This document shows, piece by piece, positions 10,805-22,319 of a DNA stretch of 64,000 nt. Each line of letters begins with the position of its first letter. Within the stretch, counting starts at the first letter, position 1. Both the position numbers and the translations under genes were made by a program. The stretch comes from Eretmocerus hayati (lineage: Eukaryota > Arthropoda > Insecta > Hymenoptera > Aphelinidae), in NCBI GenBank assembly GCA_029851415.1, contig CM056744.1, positions 59,793,797-59,857,796 on the forward strand. Reading direction: 5' to 3'. The notes under the pieces are model-generated. The model had not been told where the DNA came from. It saw nothing but the letters and a program-made list of their open reading frames with translations, and searched no databases.

Positions 10805-13800
10805 CTCAGCGGTAGTCCTCAATAGGGGAATGAACGGGAAACGGAAAAAAACGGATCGCACGGGGAGCGAACGGATGCGTCCTATTTGATTCCCTCAGCC
10901 AAAGTCCTCCACACGGGGAAAAAACGGGAAACAGGGAAAAACGGATCGCACGGGGAGCACACGGATGCGTCATAGCACAGGCTGCTATGAATGGTTTTTT
11001 AAAAAATTTTCGAAGAACATTGAGGAGACGTAATGAGATCAATCGAGAAACTAAGGCTGCCTCCACACGAGGAAAAAAACAGGGAACGGGGAAAAAACGG
11101 ATCGCACGGGGAGGACACGGATGCGTTCTATTCAATTCCCTCAGCCAAAGTCCTCCACACGGGGAAAAAAGGGAAACGGAAAAAACGGATCGCACGGGGA
11201 GCGCATGGATGCACCTCATTTGGTCTTCTCAGCCAAAGTCCTTCACACGGGGAAGAAACAGGAAACGGAAAAAAAAACGGATCGCACGAGGAGCCCTTGG
11301 ATGCGTCCTATTTGATTCCCTGAGCCGAAGTCCTCCACACGGGAAAAAAGGGAAACGGAAAAAACGGATCGCACAGGGAGCGCATGGATGCATCTCATTT
11401 GGTCTTCTCAGCCAAAGTCCTCCACACGGGAAAGAAACGGGAAACGGAAAAAAAAGGATCGCACGAGGAGCCCTTGGATGCGTCCTATTTGATTCCCTGA
11501 GCCAAAGTCCTCCACACGGGAGAACGGAAAACGGGAGGAACTGAATTGCACGGGGAGCGCACGGATGCGTCATAGCACAGACTGCTATGAATAGTTTTTT
11601 AAAAAATCTTCGAAGAACAACAAGTAGACGTAATGAGATCAATCGACAAATTTAGGCAGCCTCCACACGGGAAAGGAACGGGAAACAGGAAAGAAACGGA
11701 TCGCACGGGGAGCGCACGGATGCGTCCTATTCAATTCCCTCAAACAAAGTCCTCCACAAGGGAAAGGAACGGGAAACGGTGAAAAACGGAATGCACGGGG
11801 GGGGGCGCACGGATGCATCTCATTTGGTTTCCTCAGCCGAAGTCCTTCACACTGGGAAAGAAACTAGAAACGGGAAGAAAACGGATTGCGGGGATAGCGC
11901 ACGGATGCGTCCTATTTGATTCCCCGAGCCAAAGTCCTCTACACGGGAAAAAACGGGAAATGAAAAAAACGGGTCGCACGGGGAGCCCATGGATGCGGCC
12001 TATTGGATTCACTCAGCCGAAGTCCTCCACACGGGAGAAAAACGGGAAACGGAAAAAAAACGGATCGCACGGGGAGCGCACAGATGCATCTCATTTGGTC
12101 TTCTCCGTCGAAGTCCTCCACACGGGAGGAAAACGGAAAACGGAAGAAAACGGATCGCTCGAGGAGCCCACGGAAGAGTCCTATCCGATTCCCTCAGCAA
12201 AAGTCCTCCACACGGGAGGAAAACGGAAAACGGAGAAAAAAACGGATCGCACGGGGAGCGCACGGATGCGCCCTATTTGTTTCCCTCGGCCGAAGTCCTA
12301 AACACGGGGAGAAAACGGGGAACGGAAAAGAAACAGTTCGCACGGGGAACGCACGGATGCATCTCATTTCGTCTTCTCAGCCAATGTTCTCCACACGGGA
12401 GAAAAACCGGAAACGGAAGGGAGAACGGATCGCACGTGGTGCGCACGGATGCGTGCTATTCGATTCCCTCAGCCGGAGTCCTCTACACGGGAAAAAACGG
12501 GAAGAAGAAAAGAAAAGGATCGCACGGGGAACGGACAGATGCATCTCATTTGGTCTTCTCAGCCAAAGTCCTTCACACGGGAGAAAAACGGGGAACGGAA
12601 AAAGAACGGATCGCACGGGGAGCCCTTGGATGCGTCCTATTTGATTCCCTGAGCCGAAGTCCTCCACACGGGGAAGAAACTGGAAACGGTAAGAAACCGG
12701 ATTGCGATGAGAGCGCACGGATGCGTCCCATTTGATTCCCTGAGCCAAAGTCCTCTACACGGGAAAAAACGGGAAACGAAGAAAACGGATCGCATGGGGA
12801 GCCCACGGATGCGTCCTATTTGATTCTCTCAGCCGAAGTCCTCCACACGGGAGAAAAACGGGAAACGGAGAAAAGACGGATCGCACGGGGAGCGCACAGA
12901 TTAATCTCATTTGGTCTTCTCAGTCAAAGTCCTCCACACGGGAGGAAAACGGAAAACGGAAGAAAATGGATCGCTCGAGGAGCCCACGGAAGAGTCCTAT
13001 CCGATCCCCTCAGCAGATGTCCTCCACACGAGAGGAAGACGGGGAACGGGAGAAAACGGATAGCACGGGGGGCGCACAGATTCATCTTATTTGGTCTTCT
13101 CAGTCAAAGTCCTCCACACGGGAGGACAACGGAAAACGGAAGAAAATGGATCGCTCGAGGAGCCCACGGAAGAGTCCTATCCGATTCCCTCAGCAGAAGT
13201 CCTCCACACGGGAAAAAAACGGGAAACGGAAAAAAGAACGGATCGCACGGGGTGCGCTCGGATGCGTGCTATTCGATTCCCTCAGCCGAAGTCCTCTACA
13301 CGGGAAAAAAACGGGAAGAAGAAGAAGAACGGATCGCACGGGAAACGGACGGATGCATCTCATTTGGTCTTCTCAGCCAAAGTCCTCCACACTGGAAGAA
13401 AACGAAAAAAAACGGATCGCACGGGGAGCTCACGGATGCATCTCATTTGGTCTCCTCAGCCAAAGTCCTTCACACGGGAGAGAAACGGGGAACGGAAAGA
13501 GAACGGATAGCACGGGGATCGCACGGATGCGTCCTATTTGATTCCCCCAGCCGAAGTCCTTCACACGGGAAATAAACGGGAAACGGAAAAGAAACAGATC
13601 GCACGGGAAACGCACGGATGCATCTCATTTGGTCTCCTCAGCCAAAGTCTTCTACACGGGGAGAAAACGGGAAACGGGAGAAAAACGGATCGCACGCAGA
13701 CCGCACGGATTTATCTAATTTGGTTTCCTCAGCCAAAGTTCTTCGCACGGGGAAGAAACCGGAAACGGAAAGAAAACGGATTGCGAGGAGAGCGCACGGA

Positions 13801-16800
13801 TGCGTCCTATTTGATTCCCTGAGCCAAAGTCCTCTACACGGGGAATAGACGGGAAACAGAAAGAAACGGATCGCACGGGGAGCCCTTAAATGCGTCCTAT
13901 TTGATTCCCTGAGCCACAGTCCTCCACACGGGAAAAGAACGGGAGAAAACGGACCGCACGGAGAGCGCTTGAATGCGTCAGAGCACAGGCCGGTATGAAT
14001 GGTTTTTCGAAAAATTTTTGAAGAACAACAAGTAGATGTAATGTACGAATCGAGGAACTTAGGCTGCGTCCACACGGAAGGAAAAAGGGAAACGGAAAAA
14101 AAACGGATCGCACGGGAAGCGCACGGATGCGTCCTATCCAATTCCCTGAGCCAAAGTCCTCTACACGGGAGAAAAACGGGAAACGAAAAGAACGGATCGC
14201 ACGGGGAGCGCACGGATGCGTTCTATTCGAATTCCTCAGCAGAAATCCTCAACACGAGAGGAAAACGGCGAACGGGAAAAAAACGGATCGCACGGGGACC
14301 GCACGGATTTATCTAATTTGGTTTCCTCAGCCAAAGTTCTCCTCACGGGAAAGGAACCGGGAACGGGAAGAAAACGGATTGCGAGGAGAGCGCACGGATG
14401 CGTCCTATTTGATTCCCTGAGCCAAAGTCCTCTACACGGGGAATAGACGGGGAACAGAAAAAAACGGATCGCACGGGAAGCGCACAGATGCCATTTGGTC
14501 CTCTCAGTCAGAGTCCTCCACACGGGGGGAAAACGGAAAACGGGAAAAAAACGGATCGCACGGGAAGCGCACGGATGCGTCCTATTCAATTCCCTCAGCC
14601 AAAGTCCTCCACACGAGACAGAAACGCGAAACAGAACAAAACGGATCGCACGGGGGCGCAAAGATGCATCTCATTTGGTCTTCTCAGCCAAAGTCCTTCA
14701 CCTCGGGGAGAAACGGGAAACGAAAAAAACGGATCGCACGGGAAGCGCACGGATGCGTTCTATTCGAATTCCTCAGCCGGAATCCTCAACACGGGAGGAA
14801 AACGGCGAACGGGAAAAAAACGGATCGCACGGGACCGCACGGATTTATCTAATTTGGTTTCCTCAGCCGAAGTTCTTCACACGGGAAAGAAACCGGAAAC
14901 GGAAAGAAAACGGATTGCGAGGAGAGCGCACGGATGTGTCCTATTTGATTCCCTGAGCCAAAGTCCTCTACACGGGGAATAGACGGGAAACAGGAAAAAA
15001 CGGATCGCACGGGAAGCGCACGGATGCGTTCGATTCGATTCCCTCAGCCGAAGTCCTCCACACGGGCGAAGAACGGAAAACGCAAAGAAAACGGATTGCG
15101 AGGAGAGCGCAAGGATGCGTCCTATTTGATTCCCTGAGCCAAAGTCCTCTACACGGGGAATGAACGGGAAATAGGAAAAAACGGATCGGACGGGGAGCGC
15201 ACGGATGCGTTCGATTCGATTCCCTCAGCCGAAGTCCTCCACACGGGCGAAGAACGGAAAACGCAAAGAAAACGGATTGCGAGGAGAGCGCAAGGATGCG
15301 TCCTATTTGATTCCCTGAGCCAAAGTCCTCTACACGGGGAATGAACGGGAAATAGGAAAAAACGGATCGGACGGGGAGCGCACGGATGCGTTCGATTCGA
15401 TTCCCTCAGCCGAAGTCCTCCACACGGAAGAAAAATGGGTAACGGAAGGAACGGATCGCACGGGGAGCCCACGGATGCGTCCTATTCGATTCCCTCAGCC
15501 GAGGTCCTCTACACGGGGAGAAAACGGGAAACGGAACAAAACGGATCGCACGGGGAGCGCGTGTATGCATCTCATTTGGTCTTCTCAGCCAAAGTCCTTC
15601 ACACGGGAAAGAAACGGGAAACGAAGGAAACGGATCGCACAGGGAGCGCACGGATGCATTCGATTTGATTCCCTCAACCGAAGTCCTCCACACAGGAAGA
15701 AAACGGGAGACGGAAAAAGAATGAATCGCACCGGGAGCGCAGAGATGCATCTCATTTGGTCTTCTCAGCCGAAGTCCTCCACACGGGAAAAAAACGGGGA
15801 ATGGGGAAAAATGAAGGCACGGGAGCCCTTGAATACGTCCTATTTGATTACCTGAGTCAAAGTCCTCCACACGGAGAAAAAAACGGGAAACGGGGAGGAA
15901 CGGATCGGACGGGGAGCGCACGGATGCGTCATAGCACAGGGTGATATGAATAGTTCCTGAAGAAAATTTCGAAGTACAACAAGTAGACGTAATGACATCA
16001 ATAGAGAAACTTAGGCTGCCTCCACACGGGGAAGAACGGGAAACGGGAAAAAACGGACCGCACGGGGAGCGCACGGATGCATCTCATTTGGTCTTCTCAG
16101 CCAAAGTCCTTCACATGGGAGAAAAACGGGGAACGGAAAAAGAACGGATTGCACAGGGAGCGCACGGATGCGTCCTATTTGATTCCCTCAGCCGAAGTCC
16201 TCCACACGGGGAAAAACGGGAAACGGAAAAGAAACAGATTGCACGGCGAACGCACGGATGCATCTCATTTGGTCTTCCCAGCCAAAGTCTTCCACACGGG
16301 ATAAAAACGGGAACCCAAAAAGTACGGATCGCATGCAGAGCGCACGGATGCGTCCTATTTGATTCCCTGAGCGAAAGTCCTCCACACGGGAAAAAAACGG
16401 GAAACGGAAAAAAAACGGATCGCACGGCTAGCGCACGTATGCATCTCATTTGGTCTTCTCAGCCAAATCCCTCCACACAGGAAAGAAACGGGGAATTGGA
16501 GGAGAACGAATCGCACGGTGGGCCCTTGGATGCGTCCTATTTGATTCCCTGAGCCAAAGTCCTCCACACGGGGAAAAAACGGGAAACGCGGAGAAACGTA
16601 CCGCACGGGGAGCGCACGGATGCGTCATAGCACAGACTGCTATGAATAGTTTTTTGAGAAATTTCCGAAGAACAACAAGTAGATGTTGTGAGATCGATCG
16701 AGAAACTTAGGCTGCCTCCACACGGGACAAAACAGGGAACGGGGGAAAACGGATCGCACGGGGAGCGCACGGATGCGTCCTATCCAATTCCCTCAGCCGA

Positions 16801-17890
16801 AGTCCTGCACACGGGAAAGAAACGGGAAACGGAAAGGAAACGAATCGCACGGAGACATTACATGCGCCCTATTTGATTCTCTGAGCGAAAGTTCTCAACA
16901 CGGGAGAAAAACGGGAAACGGAGAAAAACGGATCGCACGGGGAGATCACGGATGCATCTCATGTGGTCTTCTCAGCCAGAGTCCTTCACACGGGAAAGAA
17001 ACGGGGAACGAAAAAAACGGATCGCACGTGGAGCGCACGAATGCATCTCATTTGGTCTCCTCAGCGAAAGTCCTCCACACGGGAAAAAACGGGGAACGGA
17101 AAAAAACGGATCGCACGGGAGCCCTTGGATGCGTCCCATTCGATCCCCTGAGCCAAAGTCCTCCACACGAAACAAGAACGGGGAACGAGAAGAAACGGAT
17201 CGCACGGGGAGCGCACGGATGCGTCCTATTTGACTTACTCAGCCAAAGTCCTCCACACGGGAAAAAAACGGGAAACGGAAAAAAAACGGATCGTACGGGG
17301 AGCCCCCGGATGCATCTCATTTGGTCTTCTCAGCCAAAGTCCTCCACACGGGAACAAAACGGGAAACGGAAAAAAACGGATCGCACTTGGAGCGCACGGA
17401 TGCATCTCATTTGGTCTTCTCAGCCAAAGTCCTCCACACGGGGGAAAGACGGGAAACGGAGAAAACGGATCGCACGGGGAGCCTACGGATGCGTCCTATT
17501 CGATTCCCTCAGCCGAAGTCCTCAACACGGGAGAAATACGGGAAACGGAAGAAAACGGATCGCACGGGGAGCCCGCGGAAGAGTCCTATTCGATTCCCTT
17601 GGTCAAAGTCCTCCCTACGGGAAAAAAACGGGAAACGGAAGAAAACGGATCGCACGGGGAGCGCACGGATGCATCTCATTTGGTCTTGTCAGCCAAAGTC
17701 CTCCACACGGGAAAAAAATGGGAAACGGAAAAAAAACGGTTCGCACGGGGAGCGCACGGATACAGCCTATTTGATTCCCTCAGCCAAAGTCCTCCACAGA
17801 GGAAAAAAACGGAAACGGAAAAAAACGGATCGCACAGGGAGCGCACGGATGCATCTTATTTGGTCTCCTCAGCGAAAGTACGCCACACGG
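10805..17890 (+). repeat. ~90-bp satellite array, right block (~7 kb)
   Basis: About 75 tandem units of 85-95 bp. Each contains CACACGGG, runs of AAACGGGAAACGG, GGATCGCACGGGGAGCGCAC, and one of alternative cassettes ending in CTCAGCC: mainly 'ATCTCATTTGGTCTTCT' or 'GTCCTATTTGATTCCCT'. Minor versions read 'GAAGAGTCCTATCCGATT' and 'TTTATCTAATTTGGTTT'. Because many units keep a length near a multiple of three and few stops occur, long open frames exist in several frames (up to 333 codons at 16773-17774). They are frame-independent artefacts. A different ~90-bp module recurs five times in the array. Confidence 0.92.
10975..16720 (+). repeat. Second module interspersed in the satellite (5 copies)
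   Basis: Five copies of a distinct ~90-bp segment begin near 10972, 11570, 13976, 15928 and 16623. Each reads roughly 'catagcacagRctgctatgaa', then a T/A-rich 'ttttttaaaaaatttcgaag', then 'gtagacgtaatgagatc', then 'aaacttaggctgcctccaca', and returns to satellite at CACACGG. The module always joins the satellite at the same two points, so it travelled with the array during amplification. It could be the original sequence beside the founding unit. Confidence 0.75.
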
Positions 17891-18088
17891 TAAAAAAACG
17901 GGAAACGGGAAGAAAACGGATTGCACGAGCAGCTCACGGGTGGAGAGCTTGCGGAGCTCCTTTCGCCAGGTGCCCACTAAAAAGCCCCCATTTTCTGCCC
18001 GTTTGAGTGCATGGAAGTGAAACGGAAAGGCACGTATTTCACCCGATTTCGACACGGAAATCCGCACGGAACCACTGCGAATACCCAC
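17865..18088 (-). repeat. Right terminal inverted repeat of the 9.55-kb element
   Basis: Reverse complement of 8536-8760 with few mismatches. It ends at ...GAATACCCAC (18088), directly before the flank TTC and the resumed Gypsy reading frame. Confidence 0.85.
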
Positions 18089-18312
18089 TTCCTCATCAAA
18101 TTGTCAAAACTTGTTTCAATTCAACATCAAAAGGAGGGGAGTTTTCACATATGAGTGAGAAAAGTCAAGAACGAATGGAAGGCAAGGAATCAGTTTCAAA
18201 TAAGGGTGTTACACTCGAAAGTATTGAACATTTGATTTGGGTTTACGATACGATCAAACCGAGATGTTCAGCTCGGATAGCACAGAAAATAGCCACCCAA
18301 TCTCCACGTTGA
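18089..18312 (+). pseudogene. Gypsy integrase C-terminal tail (second part of split gene)
   Basis: The frame continues from the Gypsy integrase fragment that stops at 8535. It reads about 73 codons past the insertion and ends in TGA at 18310-18312, just before an A/G-rich stretch (AAAGGAGTGGAG) that could serve as the polypurine tract for a downstream LTR. This tail is hydrophilic, with no domain beyond the usual short post-integrase extension. Assignment rests on frame and context. Confidence 0.65.
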
Positions 18313-18735
18313 AAGGAGTGGAGTTGTAGTGTATGCATATTCAGTATAAGAATGCATTGTCAGCAATTAATGTAAAGAGCAACGACGCGACGTTGCATCA
18401 AGAGCGACACATCGTTGCACTCAGGTGTTATATTTAGTCTTTGTACAGCCGGCGGACTGACACTAGCCCCGCGCTGATTGTCATATATCATATTGATGGT
18501 GGAATATCGGAATTGCCGTATGGCGGCGCCGCGGATAGTACAACTGAGTTGCTTTAACCATTATTGCAATAATTGAATGGTGATTTCTCAACAATGTCTT
18601 GAAGCGTGTTTGTTTTTGTTCCTTGGTAACATTCAAAGTGTTCAGAAAAGTTGAGCACCAAGAAAAAAGTGGGATTCAATAGCAATCTCTACTCTCAGCG
18701 ATTATAACCTCGAATCTGGGCACGCACTCATCGCC
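18313..18735. other. Possible Gypsy 3' LTR remnant and LINE 5' UTR
   Basis: No gene. The sequence directly follows a polypurine-like AAAGGAGTGGAG, so its first part (from about 18325) may be a 3' LTR. No second copy is present in the window to confirm this. The last ~100 bp probably form the 5' leader of the LINE whose ORF1 starts at 18736. Confidence 0.35.
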
Positions 18736-19690
18736 ATGGATCATTGTAAGCGGACAAATTGGAATGCCAAGGAAACTCTCAAGATCCCTCGCATTATTTG
18801 GAGCTTAGACCACCACCCAAGTTGTGCAAAGAGAGCCAAATTTGCAGTAATACAGCGGGATAATGGATCCATAATTTCTATCACTTGCCGCACGTGTGCA
18901 GCTAAAATGATAGAGCTGAATAATTCTCGAGTATATGCTGCAGGTATTCTATCATCTGCCATGAGACCTGCTGACAAAGGTATGGGAACAGATGATTCTA
19001 ACATGCCTTCTAGTATGTCTGATCTCAAAACATTTGTAAGATCTGAATTATCAAATTAAGCCAATATTATGAACGTGAATACAAATAAAGCCGTAAAATC
19101 TCTCACAGAAAATATGAGAATCTTGAACTCCAGAGTCAGCAACTGCGAAGCTTAAATAATAGACATTTACTCCAGGATTGCACAGATGAATACGAATGCC
19201 GCTTCAAATTTGGCAGAAGTTTCATCAACAGTCTACTATGAATTGAGAAATATTGAATCCAGAAAATGTAATCTCCTTCTGCATGGTGTACAAGAACGCC
19301 CTAATCCTGGAGCCAACATCAACCACTCTTATGAAGCCCAAACTTGTGATGAAATATACAAGGAATTTAGTGACATGGATCTGACTGGTGCTCCAATTGA
19401 ACGGATAGGCAATCCAAATCTGAATAGGATACGTCCCATTCATATCACTCTCAAATCCAGGGATAAAGTCTTCAAAGCAATACCTCGAAATAAAAACTAT
19501 CAGCTGATCACATATTCAGTACTGATGAAACTTCAGCCCAGCAAACCCTTCATGAATAAATAGCCTCAGCAAGAGATGCTCATAATACAGTTCATTCGCA
19601 GGATCTTCTGGCTATCAAACATGATCATCGTGCCTCATTTGACTGATAGAGCTAAAACGCGGAGAAACCCCATTAATACTCTATCTTTTC
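18736..19690 (+). pseudogene. LINE ORF1 protein (broken)
   Basis: One frame runs from ATG 18736 to 19563, interrupted by two in-frame stops (TAA at 19057 and TAA near 19153). The N-terminal ~100 residues contain Cys/His positions ('HHPSCAKR', 'ITCRTCAAK'). The middle has a heptad-like segment suggesting a short coiled coil. The C-terminal third ('RKCNLLLHGVQERPN', 'RIGNPNLNRIRPIHITLKS', 'VFKAI') has the pattern of the RNA-binding ORF1 proteins of CR1/L1-like LINEs. The last part (19564-19690) continues in a shifted frame ('DAHNTVHSQDLLAIKHDH'). It is followed by the point where a BEL element was inserted, and ORF2 of the same LINE resumes at 51903. Confidence 0.7.
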
Positions 19691-19762
19691 TCTAGTAAGT
19701 GCCCTGTCTACCACAGTCAATCTTCTCAACACTCATCTACCAAGAAATCAAGCTTCACTCTT

Positions 19763-20267
19763 TGTTGAGCGCAATGCTCTTGAGCGATTGGATAATTTAA
19801 GTGGAAGCGATTTATTGCGGGTCCGGGAAAACGAAATTATAACTCACTGTTATCAATTGAAAGACTGCACTTTAATCACTGAAGAAGTGTGAGAACACGT
19901 GTGAAAAGATGAAGTCGCGAGGTCGCGGCACTGGGAGGAACTATAAACTGAATTCAAATAATGGCGAAAACGGGTGCGACAAAGACATCGGCACCGGCGC
20001 GAGGCGCGAAATGTGGTGACTGCGCGAGCTGGATGAGCTGCGGCCAGCTCGGCGATCCAGCGCTAAGTGCCGGAGCACACGGAATAACGGCGCAAAGAGA
20101 GCATCGAGACGTTGGCTTCTCGAATCTTCAAACGGTTGAACTAGATATAAATATATATATGTGGACATCAGGTGATGTCCACCAGAGCTCCGTCTCTGTC
20201 ACTCTCGATGCCTCGATATTCGTGCGACTCGAGGCCTGTGATATACAGATATATACAGAATTGAACA
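19763..20267 (-). repeat. BEL/Pao 3' LTR (505 bp)
   Basis: On the minus strand it starts TGTTCAATTC and ends GCGCTCAACA. It contains a hairpin GTGGACATCA-gg-TGATGTCCAC (about 20161-20182), a TA run, and an A/T-rich segment. The matching copy is split between 29182-29583 and 51766-51902. Upstream on the minus strand (20268-20290) lies a purine-rich AAAGTGGGCGGCA, a good polypurine tract. Confidence 0.9.
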
Positions 20268-20831
20268 TGCCGCCCACTTTGAACGCTCTAAGCGGCCAAA
20301 CGAACAAATTTAACATTCACAATCCAATTCAATTACTGTGGATCAACATAATTGAAAAATCTTTCATAATCAAATTCGATAAATTTAATAGAAAAAAGAT
20401 TCTCTTCAGTATCGAATTTCCTAGACGAAAAAAAGAAGGAAGAAAAACTCAAAAATCGAAAATCGCGGCAGTCCCCACTACAAAAATTCAATATAGCCAT
20501 CTAAATGATCACAATTTGACTTGAGCATCTAGCTCAGATTTGGCAATGAAAATTTAACAGAGGAAAAAAGTCGTACTCCGGGCAAACTCGAAATTGATAC
20601 AAATATGGGAAAAAAATTGACAGTCAAAGTTTTCTCCAACCGGTTGATCGCAATTTGGCTTCAATATGGAAATTGAGATGATAACAGGACTCGGAACGGT
20701 AGTACGACAGTACAATAATCATAAGACCAGCAAGGGAACGTAGTCGAACATCAGATATTTCGCGGTGTAACGATCGAGGAGAGTTGTGTAGTGATTTGTC
20801 GAAACGCACGCGAAATAAGTGCAAATTATAA
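20268..20831 (-). other. BEL 3' untranslated region with polypurine tract
   Basis: AT-rich, non-coding sequence between the end of BEL pol (stop at 20832-20834 on -) and the 3' LTR. The polypurine tract candidate AAAGTGGGCGGCA abuts the LTR start. The open frame at 19961-20524 on + runs through LTR sequence and is not considered a gene. Confidence 0.6.
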
Positions 20832-21078
20832 TCAATCTGGAGCTCTTCTTGATGATGTTGATCCCCGAGTTATCCGACCTTCTTGATAGACCTCATCCAC
20901 ATCTGGCTCGGTAAGCAATTTGACCAGCTTGACTATAGGCCGACGGAACTCTGACGTGGCCGATTTCAGTGTAACTACTCGAGTGATACCATCTGGTCCA
21001 GGATGGCACTTGATGACTCGAGCTAAGGGCCATTGGGTGGGTCGGCTCAGCTCATCGGAAGCCAGGACAATGTCTCCT
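20832..21078 (-). pseudogene. BEL pol C-terminal domain (DUF5641), separated piece
   Basis: On the minus strand the sequence reads 'DIVLASDELSRPTQWPLARV', then 'HPGPDGITRVVTLKS', then 'FRRPIVKLVKLL', and ends in TGA near 20832. This is the conserved DUF5641 domain at the end of BEL/Pao integrases. It is cut off from the rest of pol by the foldback element at 21079-22808. Taking out that element with one copy of its 3-bp duplication rejoins the domain to the upstream frame without gain or loss. Confidence 0.88.
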
Positions 21079-21568
21079 TAGACCGGGAGCTGGTAATTTT
21101 TTTTTGTGCCACATTTCATAAAGGTTGGGAAGTTACTTAAAATGTTGTCCTTGATGTACCTCACCTAAACCCATCGTCAGCCCTCTCGGCGCCTGGGCGT
21201 TTTTTCAAAATTAAATTTTCAAATAATTTTTTCGACCAACTCATGTGCTATATGACTTAAAATCTGAATCTTTCATGGATGATAGATCATGATCCAAAAT
21301 GATCGGAATCAACCGTCAGCCCCTCCGCAGACTGGGCGTTTTGCGTGAGCCCTTCGTTCAATATTCAATGTTGACAAGTTGGTGTGCTATATTCATCGAA
21401 ATCTGAAACTTCCAGGGATGATAGATCATGATTCAACATGATCGAAATCGACTGTCAGCCCCTCCGCAGACTGGGCGTTTTCGAGACTGACGATTTTTCC
21501 CGATGTAAACAAAGCCCCGCTTCGAGGCCGCGATTTATATATAAGCTTTGTCTCACCCATATTAATTG

Positions 21569-21638
21569 TCTCCGTGGTCTAGTGGATACGGTTCTAGTCT
21601 AGTGTATGGAGGCTTCGGGTTCGTATCCCGGCAGATCC
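21569..21638 (+). tRNA. tRNA-like sequence in left arm of foldback
   Basis: It has a good A box (TGGTCTAGTGG) and B box (GGTTCGTATCC), with a paired T arm around TTCGTAT. The anticodon stem (TCTAG...) encloses an 8-nt loop and the acceptor stem pairs badly. It is a tRNA-derived pseudogene (closest in layout to tRNA-Glu-like genes), not a functional tRNA. Its pol III promoter boxes look intact. Confidence 0.45.
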
Positions 21639-22250
21639 AATTTAATTTTTTTCTTTCATTTCTTTAATTCTTCTCCCGATGTTATTTGAACGCGAGAAAA
21701 CCATCATCCTCTATTAGGGAACTTTTTTTCATCTTAGTACCGTTCATTCGAGAGCGCATTTCATTTGAGGTTTTAACTGCGAACTCCCACGAAATAAAAT
21801 GAATTCGAGGTTCCTCGTCATCAGGCTCGAAATCATAAGTGATATTCAAAAATCAAATATTCGTGCTATGGACGAATATTTGATTCTTGCTCACGAATGT
21901 TTCGAAAATACGACCAGGAATAAAAAGCAGTGTTAGCAGTAAAAAATAAATATATAACTTGTCACAATCGAAGATTGTATTGATACTTGTATGGTTTCTG
22001 GAAAGTACAGGGGTGATGGAGGAAATGATGTATAAATATTGGGAGATCATCAACATGAATGAGTGCTGCACATGGATCAAATTAAACAATACTGTCTCTT
22101 CATTGGACGTTTTGTGTATACCCCTTTGCTATTATTATAACACTGAATGAATGAACGGTACCAAGATAAAAAAAGTTCCCTAATCAGAAGATGATGGTTT
22201 TCTTGCGTTCAAATAATATCGGAAGAAGAATGAGAAAAATAAAAATAATG

Positions 22251-22319
22251 AAACTGCCGGGATACGAACCCGTTCCTTCCAGACACTAGACTAGAACCGT
22301 ATCCGCTAGACCACGGAGT
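22251..22319 (-). tRNA. tRNA-like sequence in right arm of foldback
   Basis: Inverted copy of the 21569-21638 sequence with some substitutions. The A box (TGGTCTAGCGG) and B box (GGTTCGTATCC) are kept and the anticodon stem pairs fully (TCTAG with CTGGA) around an 8-nt loop. The acceptor stem is again poor. The two tRNA-like units point toward each other across the loop. Confidence 0.45.

Larger units (their letters stand above)
8536..18088. mobile_element. 9.55-kb TIR element filled with satellite DNA
   Basis: Both ends carry a ~225-bp terminal inverted repeat starting GTGGGTATTCRCAGTGG. The left flank ends in TTA (8533-8535) and the right flank begins TTC (18089-18091), consistent with a 3-bp target duplication with one later substitution. 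Removing the element plus one flank copy rejoins the two parts of a Gypsy integrase in frame, which supports these borders. Inside are a short satellite block in one orientation, a 1.7-kb unique core, and a 7-kb satellite block in the other orientation. No transposase was recognised. A TTA-like 3-bp duplication is typical of PIF/Harbinger elements, but the superfamily is unproven. Confidence 0.8.

Noticed and set aside
16773..17774. 333-codon ORF and several other 100-250-codon ORFs in the 90-bp satellite
   Set aside because: They exist in two or three + frames and on - at the same places, follow the 30-codon period, and have Arg/Gly/Ser-rich or Pro/Phe-rich content with no domain. This is a satellite with unit length near a multiple of three, not a repeat protein.
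8536..18088. CRISPR-like array in the 90-bp repeats
   Set aside because: The units are tandem and degenerate without unique spacers of constant size, there are no cas genes, and the context is eukaryotic.
19961..20524. 187-codon ORF on + over the BEL 3' LTR and the matching ORF at 29380-29871
   Set aside because: It spans LTR sequence and its flank. The mirror frames on - are equally open. No LTR-encoded protein is known for BEL elements.
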